Origin: Methylocapsa palsarum
GTDB taxonomy: Bacteria > Pseudomonadota > Alphaproteobacteria > Rhizobiales > Beijerinckiaceae
Assembly: GCF_900114285.1 (NCBI RefSeq)
Contig: NZ_FOSN01000001.1
Coordinates: 186,001-250,000, forward strand
DNA length: 64,000 nucleotides
Direction of reading: 5' to 3'
How positions within the stretch are numbered: position 1 is the first letter of the stretch; the number at the start of each line of letters is the position of its first letter. The notes under the pieces were generated by a model. The model did not search any database. It saw only the letters and a program-made list of their open reading frames with translations, and was not told the origin of the DNA. Both the position numbers and the translations under genes were made by a program. Positions 1 through 9,827 of the stretch are shown piece by piece.

Positions 1-184
1 GGTTGAAACGTCGATCGAGACCCTGGGCGGCGCCTCGGTCGAGATGAGCCAGGCCATTCTGCGCGACGCCGAACCGCCCTTGATCAAGGCCAAGGTCAGG
101 ATCGGCATGGCCTCGCAGGGAAAGGCGAGGCGGATTCCGCCGCTGATCCTCAACAAGCTGAAGGGCGAAGCTTCGCCGCCTTGA
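1..184 (+). CDS. ybgC: Tol-Pal-associated acyl-CoA thioesterase YbgC, C-terminal fragment
   Basis: The reading frame open from base 2 encodes 60 residues and stops at 182-184; the gene begins before the window. The visible part holds the tail of a hotdog-fold thioesterase: a stretch like LGGASVEMSQAILR, then a beta-strand (IKAKVRIGMA) and a closing RRIPPLIL segment, which match the C-terminus of YbgC proteins. YbgC hydrolyses short acyl-CoA thioesters in the cytoplasm and is the usual first gene of tol-pal operons, and tolQ follows 240 bp later. The catalytic Asp lies outside the window, so the assignment rests on the tail motifs and on synteny. Confidence 0.72.
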   Translation, partial: VETSIETLGGASVEMSQAILRDAEPPLIKAKVRIGMASQGKARRIPPLILNKLKGEASPP

Positions 185-425
185 TCGCTTTCGTGATCAG
201 GCGCGGTAACGCAAAATTAATCGTGATCGCGCCTAGATCAGGCGCAGTCAGCACGGTCCGCTCTTGCGGCTTCGCCCGCCAAGCCCCAGAAATGACCGAT
301 TTTTCGATCAGGGTCGGGCCGCGTCGCAGGCCGCCGCCTTTTGTTGTTGCGGCCCCGTCTTGTGTTGTTGCAGGCCGCCGCCTTGTGTTGAACCCAGCGT
401 CTTTCGCGTTCAGAGGATGGTCACG

Positions 426-1160
426 ATGAATCCAGCCGACATCGCCGCAACGGCTTCAGGATTGCCCCCGGTGGCGGAAATGTCACTTCTCGGCATGTTC
501 TGGTCGGCGCATCTCGTGGTCAAGCTCGTGATGATCGGGCTGCTTTGCGCCTCCGTGTGGTGTTGGGCCATCATCATCAACAAGGTTCTGCTCCTGCGCC
601 GCGCCCAGCGCGCGATGGCGCAATTCGAGGAGGTCTTTTGGTCGGGCGCCTCGCTCGACGAGCTTTACGCGACCCTGTCGTCCCGGCCGACGACCGGCAT
701 GGCGAGCCTGTTCGTCGCGGCGATGCGCGAATGGCGGCGCTCGCTGCAGGGCGTCGGATCGTCCTTCATGGGATTGCAGGCGCGCATCGAAAAAGTGCTG
801 GACGTCTCGATCGCGCGGGAAGTCGAAAAGCTCGAATCCAATCTTCTCGTCCTCGCGACGGTGGCGTCGGCGAGCCCCTTCATCGGCCTTTTCGGGACGG
901 TCTGGGGCATCATGTCGTCGTTCCGTTCGATCGCGGCCTCGCGCAATACCTCGCTCGCGGTCGTCGCGCCCGGCATCGCCGAAGCGCTTTTTGCGACGGC
1001 GATCGGGCTTTTCGCCGCGATCCCGGCCTTGATCGCCTATAACAAACTGCAGGGTGACGTCGCCAAGAAACAGGCGCAGCTCGAAGCCTTCGCCGACGAG
1101 TTTTCCTCCATTCTGTCGCGTCAGATCGACCAGCGTTCCGGCCACGATCAGGCGGCCTGA
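426..1160 (+). CDS. tolQ: TolQ, inner-membrane proton channel subunit of Tol-Pal
   Basis: TolQ forms with TolR the proton-driven motor that energises TolA during outer-membrane constriction at division. The 244-residue product has three predicted membrane segments, the first near residues 20-42, and the diagnostic FIGLFGTVWGIMSSF motif of the TolQ/ExbB/MotA family, followed by a GIAEALFATAIGL helix. The ATG at 426 is preferred because AGAGG at 412-416 sits about 9 nt upstream; an in-frame ATG at 417 lies too close to it. tolR follows after 104 bp. The ExbB encoded at 30071 is a paralogue with the same central motif. Confidence 0.95.
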   Translation: MNPADIAATASGLPPVAEMSLLGMFWSAHLVVKLVMIGLLCASVWCWAIIINKVLLLRRAQRAMAQFEEVFWSGASLDELYATLSSRPTTGMASLFVAAMREWRRSLQGVGSSFMGLQARIEKVLDVSIAREVEKLESNLLVLATVASASPFIGLFGTVWGIMSSFRSIAASRNTSLAVVAPGIAEALFATAIGLFAAIPALIAYNKLQGDVAKKQAQLEAFADEFSSILSRQIDQRSGHDQAA

Positions 1161-1264
1161 GTCCGGGCGGAGCCCGCGCCCCGCCCTCTCACGTGAAAAG
1201 GTGATTTCGAAGGTCCGCAGTTCTTGGGGATCGCGTTCAGGATTCTCCCCGGAGATTTTGCATC

Positions 1265-1711
1265 ATGGCTATGTCAGGAATGGCGGCCCGCAGGGGCGGA
1301 CGGAGGCGGCGCGGCGTGCCCCGCTACGGCGCGATGGCCGAAATCAACATGACCCCGTTCATCGACGTCATGCTCGTCCTTCTGATCATCTTCATGGTCG
1401 CCGCTCCCCTGCTTGCGACCGGGGTGCCAATCGATCTGCCGCAGACCAAGGCGTCGGCGCTGAACATCGATCAGAAGCCGCTGTCCGTCGCCGTCGACGA
1501 CAAGGGCCTCGTCTTTGTCATGGATCAGCCCGTGCCGGTCGAGCAGCTCGCCGACAAGCTCAAGGAAGTGGCCAAAAGCGGCTTCGATGAACGGATTTAC
1601 GTGCGCGGCGCCAATCAGGTGAACTACGGCAAGATCGCCGAGGTGATGTCGATCATCACGACGGCGGGCTACAAGAAGGTCGCATTGGTCACCGATCCCA
1701 GCAAGAACTGA
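1265..1711 (+). CDS. tolR: TolR, Tol-Pal motor subunit
   Basis: TolR is the single-pass partner of TolQ; its membrane aspartate carries protons and its periplasmic domain contacts peptidoglycan. The 148-residue product has a basic N-terminus (GGRRRR), then NMTPFIDVMLVLLIIF, where Asp34 is the conserved channel residue, and a periplasmic ExbD/TolR domain ending in ITTAGYKKVALVTD. GGAG at 1248-1251 supports the ATG at 1265. The stop is 6 bp before tolA, so the two are probably translated together. Confidence 0.95.
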   Translation: MAMSGMAARRGGRRRRGVPRYGAMAEINMTPFIDVMLVLLIIFMVAAPLLATGVPIDLPQTKASALNIDQKPLSVAVDDKGLVFVMDQPVPVEQLADKLKEVAKSGFDERIYVRGANQVNYGKIAEVMSIITTAGYKKVALVTDPSKN

Positions 1712-1717
1712 ACGAAT

Positions 1718-2833
1718 ATGCGGCTGCCGCAAAATCCTGGCTTCGCGATCTCCGGAGGCGCGCACGCCCTCCTCCTCGCCGCGATCCTTTTGTCCTTCTC
1801 GTACGCCGCCCAGTTCGAGGATGCGCAGGAGAGCATTCCGGTCGAGATGCTGACCAATCAGGAATTCAACCAGATCATGCAAGGCGAGAAGACCGCGCCG
1901 GCGCGGCCCAAACCGGTGCGGCGGGCGGAAAAGATCGCCGAACTCGTGGAGTCAAAGCCGCATCCGGCGACGCCCGAGGCCAAGGCCGACATTCCCGCGC
2001 CGCCTGTCAAGCTGAAGTCTGATCCGGCTGAAGAGGCCTCTCCGCCGCCGCCGCCTCCGCCCGCGTCAGCCGAGCGGGCCGCACCCGCGCCTCCTGCGCA
2101 CCCGGCCCCGCCTTCAGCCAAACCGATAGAAAATGAAAACGCCGAGGCGATCGAGCCTAAACCCGCAGAAAAGCCCCAAGAAAAGCCCCAAGAAAAGCCC
2201 AAGGTCGAAGCGAAGGTCGAGCCCAAGGTCGTCCCGAAACCGGTCGAGAAGCCGAAGCCGAAATTCAAGCCGGACCAGGTCGCAAAGCTGCTCGATCAGG
2301 AAAATCAGAAAGATCTGACCAAGCAGATCGAAAAAGCGATCGCCAAACCGAAAGCGGAGCCGAAATCCACGCCCGAAGCCGAAGAGACGCCGCAGAAGTT
2401 CGATCCAGGCGACATCAGCAGGTTTTTGACGAAAGAGGCTCCGCAGCGTAAAGCCTCGACGGGCCGCGAATTGCAGCAGGAGGCCTCGCTCGGCTCGCCG
2501 ACCGCGAGCGCGGCGAAAATGTCGCCCTCGCTTTGGGGGCAACTGGACGGTTTGCTGCAGGAGCAATATAAACGGTGCTGGAATTTCGTGGGGCTCGGCG
2601 GTCAAAAGAAATATGTGCCCGAAATTCACGTTCAATATGCGCAGAACGGCTCGCTGATCGGCCAGCCTTCGCTTCTCAACCCGCCGTCGGATCCCAATCT
2701 GCGTACGCTGGCGGACAGCGCGCTGCGGGCGGTGCGGCGCTGCGATCCGTTGCATATCCCCGCGCAATATCAACCCTACTATGACCAGTGGAAAGGCCGG
2801 ATCGTTCGCTTCGACCCGGAAGATATGCTTTGA
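1718..2833 (+). CDS. tolA: TolA, energy-transducing envelope-spanning protein
   Basis: TolA links the TolQR motor in the inner membrane to Pal and TolB at the outer membrane. The 371-residue product has one N-terminal membrane helix (about residues 10-30), a long extended linker rich in Pro, Lys and Glu (about 55-230) with EKPQ/EKPK repeats, and a C-terminal domain (about 265-371) with a CW pair and VQYAQNGSL, which fits alphaproteobacterial TolA domain III. The linker is compositionally biased, so only the ends carry family signal. The stop overlaps the proposed TTG start of tolB (TTGA). Confidence 0.92.
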   Translation: MRLPQNPGFAISGGAHALLLAAILLSFSYAAQFEDAQESIPVEMLTNQEFNQIMQGEKTAPARPKPVRRAEKIAELVESKPHPATPEAKADIPAPPVKLKSDPAEEASPPPPPPPASAERAAPAPPAHPAPPSAKPIENENAEAIEPKPAEKPQEKPQEKPKVEAKVEPKVVPKPVEKPKPKFKPDQVAKLLDQENQKDLTKQIEKAIAKPKAEPKSTPEAEETPQKFDPGDISRFLTKEAPQRKASTGRELQQEASLGSPTASAAKMSPSLWGQLDGLLQEQYKRCWNFVGLGGQKKYVPEIHVQYAQNGSLIGQPSLLNPPSDPNLRTLADSALRAVRRCDPLHIPAQYQPYYDQWKGRIVRFDPEDML

Positions 2834-4170
2834 ACATCAGCTATTTAACAAAGAGCCGCCGTGATTTTCTGTCGAGCCTGATCGTTGGCTGCGGCGTCGC
2901 CGCCAGCGGGCTCGGGGTCGCCCCTGCATGGGCGCAGGACCGCTACCTCGACGTGCGCCGCGGCGCCGATTTCAAACCGATCCCGATCGCGGTGACGCCA
3001 TTCGCCGGCGATGCGGCGGCGGCCGGTCAGGTATCCGGCATCATCACCAACAATTTCAAACGTTCGGTGTTCATTACACCGATCGACCCCAAGACCTTCG
3101 TCGCGACGATCGACAATCCCGACGTCGCGCCGCAAATGGACGGCTGGCGCGCGGTCAACGCCCAGTTCGTGCTTACGGGCCGCGCGGCCCGCAATCCCGA
3201 CGGACGGCTGCAGACCGAATTCCGGCTCTGGGACGTTACGACCGGCGCGCAGGTCGCCGGGCAGCAATATGTCACCGATCCGAACAATTCGCGCCGCGTG
3301 GCGCATATCATTTCAGACGCGATTTTCACCCGCATCACCGGGGAGGGCGGCTTTTTCGACACGAGAATCGTCTTTGTCGATGAAACAGGGCCTAAGGAGC
3401 GCCGCCGCAAGCGCCTCGCGATCATGGACCAGGACGGCGCCAACGTTCGCTATCTGACCCGCGGCGACGACCTTGTCGTGACGCCGCGGTTTTCGCCATC
3501 GTCCCAGGACGTGACCTATATGTCCTTCGGAGCCTCGGATCCGAAGGTTCTTCTGCTCAACATCGAGACAGGCCAGCGCGAGGTTGTCGGCAATTTTCCG
3601 GGCATGACCTTCGCGCCCCGGTTTTCGCCGGATGGCCAGAAAATCGTCATGTCCCTTGCGCAGGGCTCGGCCTCGAACCTGTTCACGATGGACGTGCGCT
3701 CGCGGACGACGACGAGGCTCTCCGACTCGACGGCGATCGACACTTCGCCTTCCTATTCCCCGGACGGAACCCAGATCGCCTTCGAATCGGACCGGGGCGG
3801 CGCGCAGCAGATCTATGTCATGTCGTCGAGCGGCGGTTCGCCGCGGCGGATCTCGTTCGGCGAAGGGCGCTATTCGACCCCGGTCTGGTCGCCGAAAGGC
3901 GATTACATCGCGTTCACCAAGCAAAAGGGCGGAACCTTCGCCATCGGCGTGATGCGTCCCGACGGGAGCGGCGAGCGCATCCTGACCGAAGGCTATCATA
4001 ACGAAGGGCCGACCTGGGCGCCGAACGGGCTCTACCTGATGTTCTTCCGGGACCCCGGCGGCGAGGGCGGACCGAAAATCTTCATGGTCGACGTCTTTGG
4101 CCGCGCCGAATTTCCGGTCCCGACGCCCGCCTTCGGGTCCGACCCGGCTTGGAGCCCGCTCCTGAACTGA
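2830..4170 (+). CDS. tolB: TolB, periplasmic beta-propeller of Tol-Pal, with Tat-type signal
   Basis: TolB is a periplasmic propeller that shuttles between Pal and TolA. The 446-residue product has an N-terminal TolB domain and WD40-like PD40 repeats ([30 protein letters not shown]) filling its second half. I choose the TTG at 2830, which overlaps the tolA stop as TTGA and leaves a clean signal peptide ending AWA-QD near residue 35; a GTG at 2788 would add 14 residues read inside tolA. The signal contains SRRDFL at residues 9-14, a good twin-arginine motif, which implies Tat export instead of the Sec export used by well-studied TolB proteins. A Sec signal with fortuitous arginines cannot be excluded. 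Confidence 0.94.
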   Translation: MNISYLTKSRRDFLSSLIVGCGVAASGLGVAPAWAQDRYLDVRRGADFKPIPIAVTPFAGDAAAAGQVSGIITNNFKRSVFITPIDPKTFVATIDNPDVAPQMDGWRAVNAQFVLTGRAARNPDGRLQTEFRLWDVTTGAQVAGQQYVTDPNNSRRVAHIISDAIFTRITGEGGFFDTRIVFVDETGPKERRRKRLAIMDQDGANVRYLTRGDDLVVTPRFSPSSQDVTYMSFGASDPKVLLLNIETGQREVVGNFPGMTFAPRFSPDGQKIVMSLAQGSASNLFTMDVRSRTTTRLSDSTAIDTSPSYSPDGTQIAFESDRGGAQQIYVMSSSGGSPRRISFGEGRYSTPVWSPKGDYIAFTKQKGGTFAIGVMRPDGSGERILTEGYHNEGPTWAPNGLYLMFFRDPGGEGGPKIFMVDVFGRAEFPVPTPAFGSDPAWSPLLN

Positions 4171-4569
4171 CAGGGCGCGGCGCGTTTTCGCTCCGGCTCC
4201 CTCTAATCCTCAGGAAATTCTCAGAAATCCCCAAGAAAAACAGACCGGCTGGAAATCGGCCGATCCTGCACGATTTCGGTCGAATCTGACGCATTTCCAC
4301 TGACGAAACCGGACAACAGTTCGGAGCAAGGCGAATTTTGTATGAATAATCCACCGAATCGGTCCGGCCCTGATCGTGACGCTCAAGCCAATTGCGGCGG
4401 CTTGGCGGGGCCTGGCCCTATTCCGGCCATTAACCAGAGGTTAACCATTTCTTTTGATTGCTCAAATGCAACGCTTCGGGGGAAGCTTGGATCAAGGTTG
4501 ACGGAACCTTCCATTAACCGCGGGGAGATAGGACAGATTACGCCCTGGGGTTCAGTCAAGGAGCAAAGG
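4171..4569. other. tolB-pal intergenic region without a gene
   Basis: This 399-bp gap has no convincing reading frame on either strand. It is locally AT-richer than its flanks and carries a perfect CtrA-type box (4430-4445), an extra TTAAC half site near 4514, and the pal ribosome binding site. I read it as a promoter region that lets pal be transcribed apart from tolQRAB. Confidence 0.6.
4430..4445 (+). promoter_or_regulatory. CtrA-type binding box upstream of pal
   Basis: TTAACCAGAGGTTAAC is a perfect match to TTAA-N7-TTAAC, the site bound by the alphaproteobacterial cell-cycle regulator CtrA. It lies 125 bp before the pal start codon. A further TTAAC half site follows near 4514. Binding is inferred from sequence only. 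Confidence 0.6.
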
Positions 4570-5091
4570 ATGAGCATTCTTAAACGGACAGGCGGAATGA
4601 AATTCGCCGCCGTGCTCGGCGCCGCCCTCGCGATCGGCGCCTGCGCCAAAACTCCGTCGGAAGATCCGGCCGCTCTCGCGAATGCGGGGGCCAATATGGG
4701 CGCCAGTGCGGGAGCCGCGACGCCCGGCAGTCCTCGCGATTTCGCGGTCAATGTCGGCGACCGCGTCTTTTTCGACAGCGACATGAGCGAATTGAGCTCC
4801 ACAGCGCAGGCGACGCTCGACAAGCAGGCGACCTGGCTTCAGCAATATAATCGTTACGTTATCACCCTCGAAGGCCACGCCGACGAGCGTGGAACCCGCG
4901 AATACAATTTCGCGCTCGGGGCCCGGCGCGCGGAGGCCGCCAAAGCCTATCTCGTCGCGCGCGGCATCCCGGCGGCCCGCATCCACACGATCAGCTACGG
5001 CAAGGAACATCCGGTGGCCGTCTGCAACGACATTTCCTGCTGGTCGCAGAACCGCCGCGCGGTCACGGTCCTTGGCGGCGCGCAATCCTGA
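4570..5091 (+). CDS. pal: Pal, peptidoglycan-associated outer-membrane lipoprotein
   Basis: Pal is an outer-membrane lipoprotein that grips diaminopimelate in peptidoglycan through an OmpA-like domain. The 173-residue product starts at an ATG with AAGGAG at 4558-4563, has a short signal with lipobox AIGAC, an Ala/Gly linker to about residue 55, and an OmpA-C domain with VFFDSDMSEL, GHADERGTREYN and the closing SQNRRAVTV. Two cysteines near the C-terminus (VCNDISCW) match alphaproteobacterial Pal. In-frame sequence upstream of 4570 is rejected because the lipobox then falls far from the N-terminus. Confidence 0.96.
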   Translation: MSILKRTGGMKFAAVLGAALAIGACAKTPSEDPAALANAGANMGASAGAATPGSPRDFAVNVGDRVFFDSDMSELSSTAQATLDKQATWLQQYNRYVITLEGHADERGTREYNFALGARRAEAAKAYLVARGIPAARIHTISYGKEHPVAVCNDISCWSQNRRAVTVLGGAQS

Positions 5092-5445
5092 TTGGGAGGC
5101 GCAAGTCTTGCGCCCTTCGGCTGAGCCGCTGCGAGCATCTGGCCCCGCTTAAGCAAACGGTTCGAGGCTGCCGGTACGACCGGTCTGATCCCGATCAGCG
5201 ATGAACTGGCGAAGCTTGGTCAGAGAAAGCGGCGAGTGGGTTCGAGCTGATCCTGGCACTGCCCTCTTTAGGCGCGGCGTCGATGACATCCGCAACGGTT
5301 GAAGGCGCTCGGCGTCGCTGCGCAGTACGCGGCTTCGCCCCGAGCCCCTTTCGAGGGCCTTCCTCCCCCCGTCCCCCATGCGATCGCCGGCCCGCCGAGA
5401 GCGTGTCGCGCCCTTGTTGCGCGCACCGGCTCGTGACTCGCTCGC
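5092..5445. other. pal-ftsH convergent intergenic region, no gene
   Basis: I see no supportable gene here. Just after the pal stop an almost loopless inverted repeat (GGCGCAAG-T-CTTGCGCC, 5098-5114) may end the tol-pal transcript, though no T-run follows. The remainder has no recognisable motif and, if the cpoB-tilS-ftsH block was inverted, contains or borders one rearrangement junction. Confidence 0.4.
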
Positions 5446-5482
5446 AAAAAAAGAGCGCGACTCCCAATCCGGAAGTCGCGCG
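5446..5482 (-). terminator. Rho-independent terminator after ftsH
   Basis: On the minus strand GCGCGACT (5481-5474) pairs with AGTCGCGC (5462-5455) around an 11-nt loop, and seven T residues (5452-5446) follow shortly after. It lies 80 bp past the ftsH stop, in the right orientation to end the cpoB-tilS-ftsH transcripts. Confidence 0.75.
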
Positions 5483-5561
5483 CCCTTTCGATTTGGATCG
5501 ATCAGCGGGGCGAGGACCTATCTGAAGCCATCGCCGCGCGCTGCGTCTTTGAGGGGCCGGC

Positions 5562-7490
5562 CTAGACCTGGGGCTGCGGCTCGAGGCCGCCCGCCTCCGG
5601 GCCTGCCTTGGGGCGAGGCGCGGCGCCTGTCGTCGGCACGGGCGAGCCCCGCGTCGTAGACGAATCGTCGCCGGTGTCGCGAACCGGACGGCGTCCTTGC
5701 AGGAGGCCGAGGATCTCGTCGCCCGAAAGCGTCTCGTATTCGAGGAGGCCCTTCGCGAGGGTCTCGAGATCGCCGCGCTTTTCGGTGATGATGCGCCTTG
5801 CCTCGGCGAGGCCCATTTCGACGAGTCTGCGAACCTCGGAATCGATCTTCCGCGCCGTTTCCTCCGAAATGGTCTGCTGCTTGCCCATCGAATAGCCGAG
5901 GAAGACCTCCTGCTGGTTTTCGCCATACATGACCGTTCCGAGTTCCTCGGAGAAGCCCCAGCGGGTCACCATCGCGCGGGCGAGATTGGTCGCCTGCTCG
6001 ATATCCGACTGGGCGCCGGAGGTGATCTGGTCCTTGCCGAAAATCTGCTCTTCGGCCACGCGGCCGCCCATGCAGACGGCGAGGCGCGAGGTCATCTGTT
6101 CGTAGCTCGTCGACAGTTTGTCGCGTTCGGGAAGCTGCATGACCATGCCGAGGGCGCGGCCGCGCGGGATGATCGTCGCCTTGTGAACCGGGTCGGTCGC
6201 CGGAACATTCAGCGCGACGATCGCATGACCGCCTTCGTGATAGGCGGTCAGCGCCTTTTCCTGCTCGGTCATCACCATGGTGCGGCGTTCCGCGCCCATC
6301 ATGATTTTGTCCTTCGAATCCTCGAACTCGGCCATGGTGACGACGCGCTTACCGCGGCGCGCCGCCAGAAGCGCGGCCTCGTTGACGAGGTTCATGAGGT
6401 CGGCGCCCGAGAAGCCCGGCGTTCCGCGAGCGACGGTGCGAAGCTCGACGTCAGGGGCGAGCGGCACCTTGCGGACATGGACCTTCAGGATGCGCTCGCG
6501 GCCGACGACGTCGGGATTCGGCACCGTGATCTGACGATCGAAACGGCCTGGACGCAGCAGGGCGGGGTCGAGAACGTCGGGACGGTTGGTCGCGGCGATG
6601 AGGATGATGCTTTCGTTGGCCTCGAACCCGTCCATCTCGACGAGCAACTGGTTCAATGTCTGCTCGCGCTCGTCGTTGCCGCCGCCGAGTCCGGCGCCGC
6701 GATGACGGCCGACAGCGTCGATTTCATCGATGAAGATGATGCAGGGCGAGTTTTTCTTGGCCTGCTCGAACATATCCCGGACGCGGCTCGCGCCGACGCC
6801 GACGAACATTTCGACGAAATCTGAACCCGAGATCGTGAAGAAAGGCACATTGGCTTCGCCGGCGATGGCGCGCGCCAGCAAGGTCTTGCCGGTGCCAGGA
6901 GGTCCGATCAGAAGAACGCCGCGCGGGATCCGGCCGCCGAGCCGCTGAAACCTCTGCGGATCGCGCAGAAATTCGACGATTTCCTGCAGGTCTTCCTTCG
7001 CTTCGTCGACGCCGGCGACGTCCTCGAACGTCACTCGTCCATGCGCCTCGGTCAGGAGTTTTGCTTTCGACTTGCCAAATCCCATGGCGCGGCCGCCCGC
7101 GCCCTGCATCTGACGGGAGAGGAAAATCCAGACGCCGATGATCGCGATGAGCGGAAGCCCGTTGACGAGCAGGGTCAAGAGCCAGCTGTTTCCATCGGAC
7201 GGAGGCCGCGCGGAAATCGACACGTTCTTCTTATAAAGGCTCTGGACAAGCGTCGGATCGTTCGGCGCGTAGGTCGTAAAGGCCCTGTTGTCGGTGAAAT
7301 GACCCGTAATCTCGTTTCCGGAGATCGTGACCTCGCGGACGTGGCCCTGGTCGACTTCGTTCAAGAGCTGGCTGAACGCGATGTCCTGGGCCGGAGCGCG
7401 CTGTCCAGGATTCTGAAACAGCATAACGAGCGCGACGACGAGTAGAATGATGATTACCCAAAGGGCAAAATTTCGGAAATTAGGGTTCAT
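5562..7490 (-). CDS. ftsH: FtsH, membrane-anchored ATP-dependent zinc metalloprotease
   Basis: FtsH degrades misfolded membrane proteins and short-lived cytosolic regulators. The 642-residue product has membrane helices at about 6-25 and 100-122, the AAA+ module with Walker A GPPGTGKT, Walker [13 protein letters not shown] and the second region of homology [20 protein letters not shown], and the zinc site HEGGH (HEAGH in many other phyla). The ATG at 7490 gives the usual [11 protein letters not shown] start; the frame runs 63 nt further upstream without a better start. tilS lies 136 bp upstream on the same strand. Confidence 0.97.
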   Translation of the reverse strand: MNPNFRNFALWVIIILLVVALVMLFQNPGQRAPAQDIAFSQLLNEVDQGHVREVTISGNEITGHFTDNRAFTTYAPNDPTLVQSLYKKNVSISARPPSDGNSWLLTLLVNGLPLIAIIGVWIFLSRQMQGAGGRAMGFGKSKAKLLTEAHGRVTFEDVAGVDEAKEDLQEIVEFLRDPQRFQRLGGRIPRGVLLIGPPGTGKTLLARAIAGEANVPFFTISGSDFVEMFVGVGASRVRDMFEQAKKNSPCIIFIDEIDAVGRHRGAGLGGGNDEREQTLNQLLVEMDGFEANESIILIAATNRPDVLDPALLRPGRFDRQITVPNPDVVGRERILKVHVRKVPLAPDVELRTVARGTPGFSGADLMNLVNEAALLAARRGKRVVTMAEFEDSKDKIMMGAERRTMVMTEQEKALTAYHEGGHAIVALNVPATDPVHKATIIPRGRALGMVMQLPERDKLSTSYEQMTSRLAVCMGGRVAEEQIFGKDQITSGAQSDIEQATNLARAMVTRWGFSEELGTVMYGENQQEVFLGYSMGKQQTISEETARKIDSEVRRLVEMGLAEARRIITEKRGDLETLAKGLLEYETLSGDEILGLLQGRRPVRDTGDDSSTTRGSPVPTTGAAPRPKAGPEAGGLEPQPQV

Positions 7491-7626
7491 TGTCGTTCCC
7501 GCTACGGGCCTTCGGGCCACAAGATCGGCCACCCGTGAATGATTACCGCCCATTGTCGGCCAGGCGTTTTAGGTAATGTAGGCGTGGACTTCAGTCTTGC
7601 CAAGTGCAGGGCGAGAGCGGAGCTTT

Positions 7627-8688
7627 TTACTTCCTGCACTCATTCCCGGGGGGTGTTTCCGGCGGGCGGCGGCGCAAAGCCTCCGCGCGAATGGTCAGGA
7701 CAGCGTCCGCGCTCAACCGCAGCGCGGCGCCGCCCAATGTCGCCGCGAAAGGCGTCTCGAGTCGGATCGCCCGCAGCAGTCCGTCCGTCAGCGCTTCCAG
7801 CCTGTCGAGCCGCAGCGGCCGCGCCCCGCCGGCGGCGGCGCGAATCTCAAGAGCGAGCAGGCGCAGGACGATTTCCTCGGGCTCCCTCGCAAGACTCGAT
7901 GCGTCGGCGTGAAACAGCCCAGGTTCGCGTCGGGCGGGCAAGGCCGCCCGGACCTCTCCGGTCCGACCGGCGAGGGCCTGCTCGGCCCGCGCGGCGCGAC
8001 GGCCAAGGCGCAGCAACGCGGTCCGGTCGAGACCTTCTGGCGCGAGGCGTTCGGCGAGCATGCGAAGGCCGGTCCTGGCGAAGGCGGGGTTCTGATTCGA
8101 CGGATCGCTGATGAAAGGATGCGATTTGCTTTCGCAGACCGCGAGGAGATCCGCCTTGGCGAGGCCGAGAAGGGGCCGCGAGAGGATGAATCCGCCGCGC
8201 TCGCGGGCGATCGCCATGCCGGCGAGCCCGGAGAGTCCGCTCCCGCGCAACAGCCGGAACAGGATCGTCTCGGCCTGATCGTCGGCGTGGTGCCCTGTCG
8301 CGACAACGTCGGCGCCGATCCTCGCGGCGTGGGAAAACAGCAAGCCGTAGCGGGCCTCGCGCGCCAGCTCCTGAAGTCGCGCGGCCGGCTTGGCGTCCTC
8401 CCAAACCAGAATCTCGTGCGGCAGCCCGAGCGCGCCGGCCCAGCGCGCCGCCGTTTCGGCCTCGACGCGCGACGCCGGCCGCAGGGCGTGATCGACCGTC
8501 GCGACTTCGAGCGCCGGAAGGGCGCCCGCGCGAGCGCGCGCCCAATCCGCGGCGAGCAGCATCAACGCCACGGAATCAGGCCCGCCGGACACTGCGAGAA
8601 GGATTTTGCGTGCCCGCTCCCAATCCTGAAAGAGCCGCCCGGCCAGAGCTTCGCCGCCCTTGTGGATTTTGGCCAGCGCATTCAGCAT
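7627..8688 (-). CDS. tilS: TilS, tRNA(Ile)-lysidine synthetase
   Basis: TilS attaches lysine to C34 of the CAU-anticodon tRNA-Ile so that it reads AUA. The 353-residue product has the PP-loop SGGPDS near residues 34-39, the VDHALRP segment and the GHHADDQAET motif that defines the family. It starts 7 nt inside the end of cpoB (overlap 8682-8688), which implies translational coupling. It lacks much of the C-terminal domain of the E. coli enzyme, which is usual for shorter alphaproteobacterial forms. Confidence 0.93.
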   Translation of the reverse strand: MLNALAKIHKGGEALAGRLFQDWERARKILLAVSGGPDSVALMLLAADWARARAGALPALEVATVDHALRPASRVEAETAARWAGALGLPHEILVWEDAKPAARLQELAREARYGLLFSHAARIGADVVATGHHADDQAETILFRLLRGSGLSGLAGMAIARERGGFILSRPLLGLAKADLLAVCESKSHPFISDPSNQNPAFARTGLRMLAERLAPEGLDRTALLRLGRRAARAEQALAGRTGEVRAALPARREPGLFHADASSLAREPEEIVLRLLALEIRAAAGGARPLRLDRLEALTDGLLRAIRLETPFAATLGGAALRLSADAVLTIRAEALRRRPPETPPGNECRK

Positions 8689-9827
8689 TGAGCCCGTTTC
8701 GCCTCCCGCTCAGCTCCAGCCTTGATCGCCGCGGAGGCGGCGGGATATTTCCGGTTGATTTCGCCGAAGGTCGCGCAGGCCTGTTCCTTGGCGCCGAGCG
8801 AATAAAGCGATTGACCGAGGCGGAGCATGGCCTCTGGCGCGCGCGGCGCGTTGGCGTATTGGGTTGAAAACTTCAGATATTGCTCCGCCGCTTCGCGCTG
8901 ACGGCCGCGCTGAAAAAATGTTTCACCCAGATAATAGACCGCGTCGGGCGCCATTTTGGATTTGGCGTTTTTCTGGAGAAAGGCGGCGAAGCCTTTTTCG
9001 GCGTTTTCATATTGCTTCTGCCGATAAAAGCCGATCGCGGCGTCGAATTCCGCCTTGACCGGATTTGGCGGCGCGGTCACGTCGCCCGGCCCGCCCGGGG
9101 CGGTCAACGCCGCAATCGGATCCGCGCTGGCCGCCGCCCGTCCCGTCGATGATGAGGAGGCCCCCGGCGTGGAAGCCTCGCGCGAGAGCCGGCCGCCGGT
9201 CAGGTCGAGCGGCGCGTCGGCGTCGCCCGTGAGGGCCGACCCCGTTCCGAGGGCGCGGGGCGCGCCAGGCGCGGCCGGTTCTTTCGAGGGATCGAACGCA
9301 TCGCTGCGGCGCGTGCGCACAGGCGGCGCGGCGTCCGGCTCGACCGAATCCTCGCCGAGGTCCGTGCGTTTCGGCAACGGTTTGGACGCGGGCGCTGCGG
9401 GCGCCGCCCCCCGCGCGCCGCCATCCTGAAAGCGGAAATCGACATCTTCCTGGAATTTCCGCAGCTGTTCCTCGATCCGGCGGGCGCCGAACTGAAGCTG
9501 CTCGATTTGCCCGTTGATCTGACGCATTTGATTTTCGAGCCGGTCGATGCGCACCAGCAGGCCGGCCGAATCCTGCTGCGGTCGTTGAGAGGGCGTCTCG
9601 CGATAAGGCGTCTCGGTCCCGACGTCCGCGGGGGGATAGCCGTAGTTTTGCGCAAGGCTCTGGTTGGCTTGCGCCAATTTCGCGAGCGCCGCGTCGGTCT
9701 CGACCGTCAGCCGGTCGAGACGGGCCGCGGGGAAGTCCGCAGACTGCCCGCGCGCGCCGGCGAAGCCCGATCCGAACAAGAGAATCGCAGCCAAGGCGGC
9801 GCGCAAAGGATCTCGAAGAAGCGTCAT
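8682..9827 (-). CDS. cpoB: CpoB (YbgF), periplasmic Tol-Pal coordinator with TPR repeats
   Basis: CpoB coordinates Tol-Pal with peptidoglycan synthesis at the septum. The 381-residue product has a Sec signal ending near GARGQS, an N-terminal coiled coil (LVRIDRLENQMRQINGQIEQ region), a disordered Pro/Ala linker of about 130 residues and three C-terminal TPR units (FYRQKQYENAEKGF, ETFFQRGRQREAAEQY, SLYSLGAKEQACATF). The ATG at 9827 gives the cleanest signal peptide. cpoB normally follows pal directly on the same strand; here it is reversed and separated from pal by ftsH and tilS. Confidence 0.9.
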   Translation of the reverse strand: MTLLRDPLRAALAAILLFGSGFAGARGQSADFPAARLDRLTVETDAALAKLAQANQSLAQNYGYPPADVGTETPYRETPSQRPQQDSAGLLVRIDRLENQMRQINGQIEQLQFGARRIEEQLRKFQEDVDFRFQDGGARGAAPAAPASKPLPKRTDLGEDSVEPDAAPPVRTRRSDAFDPSKEPAAPGAPRALGTGSALTGDADAPLDLTGGRLSREASTPGASSSSTGRAAASADPIAALTAPGGPGDVTAPPNPVKAEFDAAIGFYRQKQYENAEKGFAAFLQKNAKSKMAPDAVYYLGETFFQRGRQREAAEQYLKFSTQYANAPRAPEAMLRLGQSLYSLGAKEQACATFGEINRKYPAASAAIKAGAEREAKRAQC

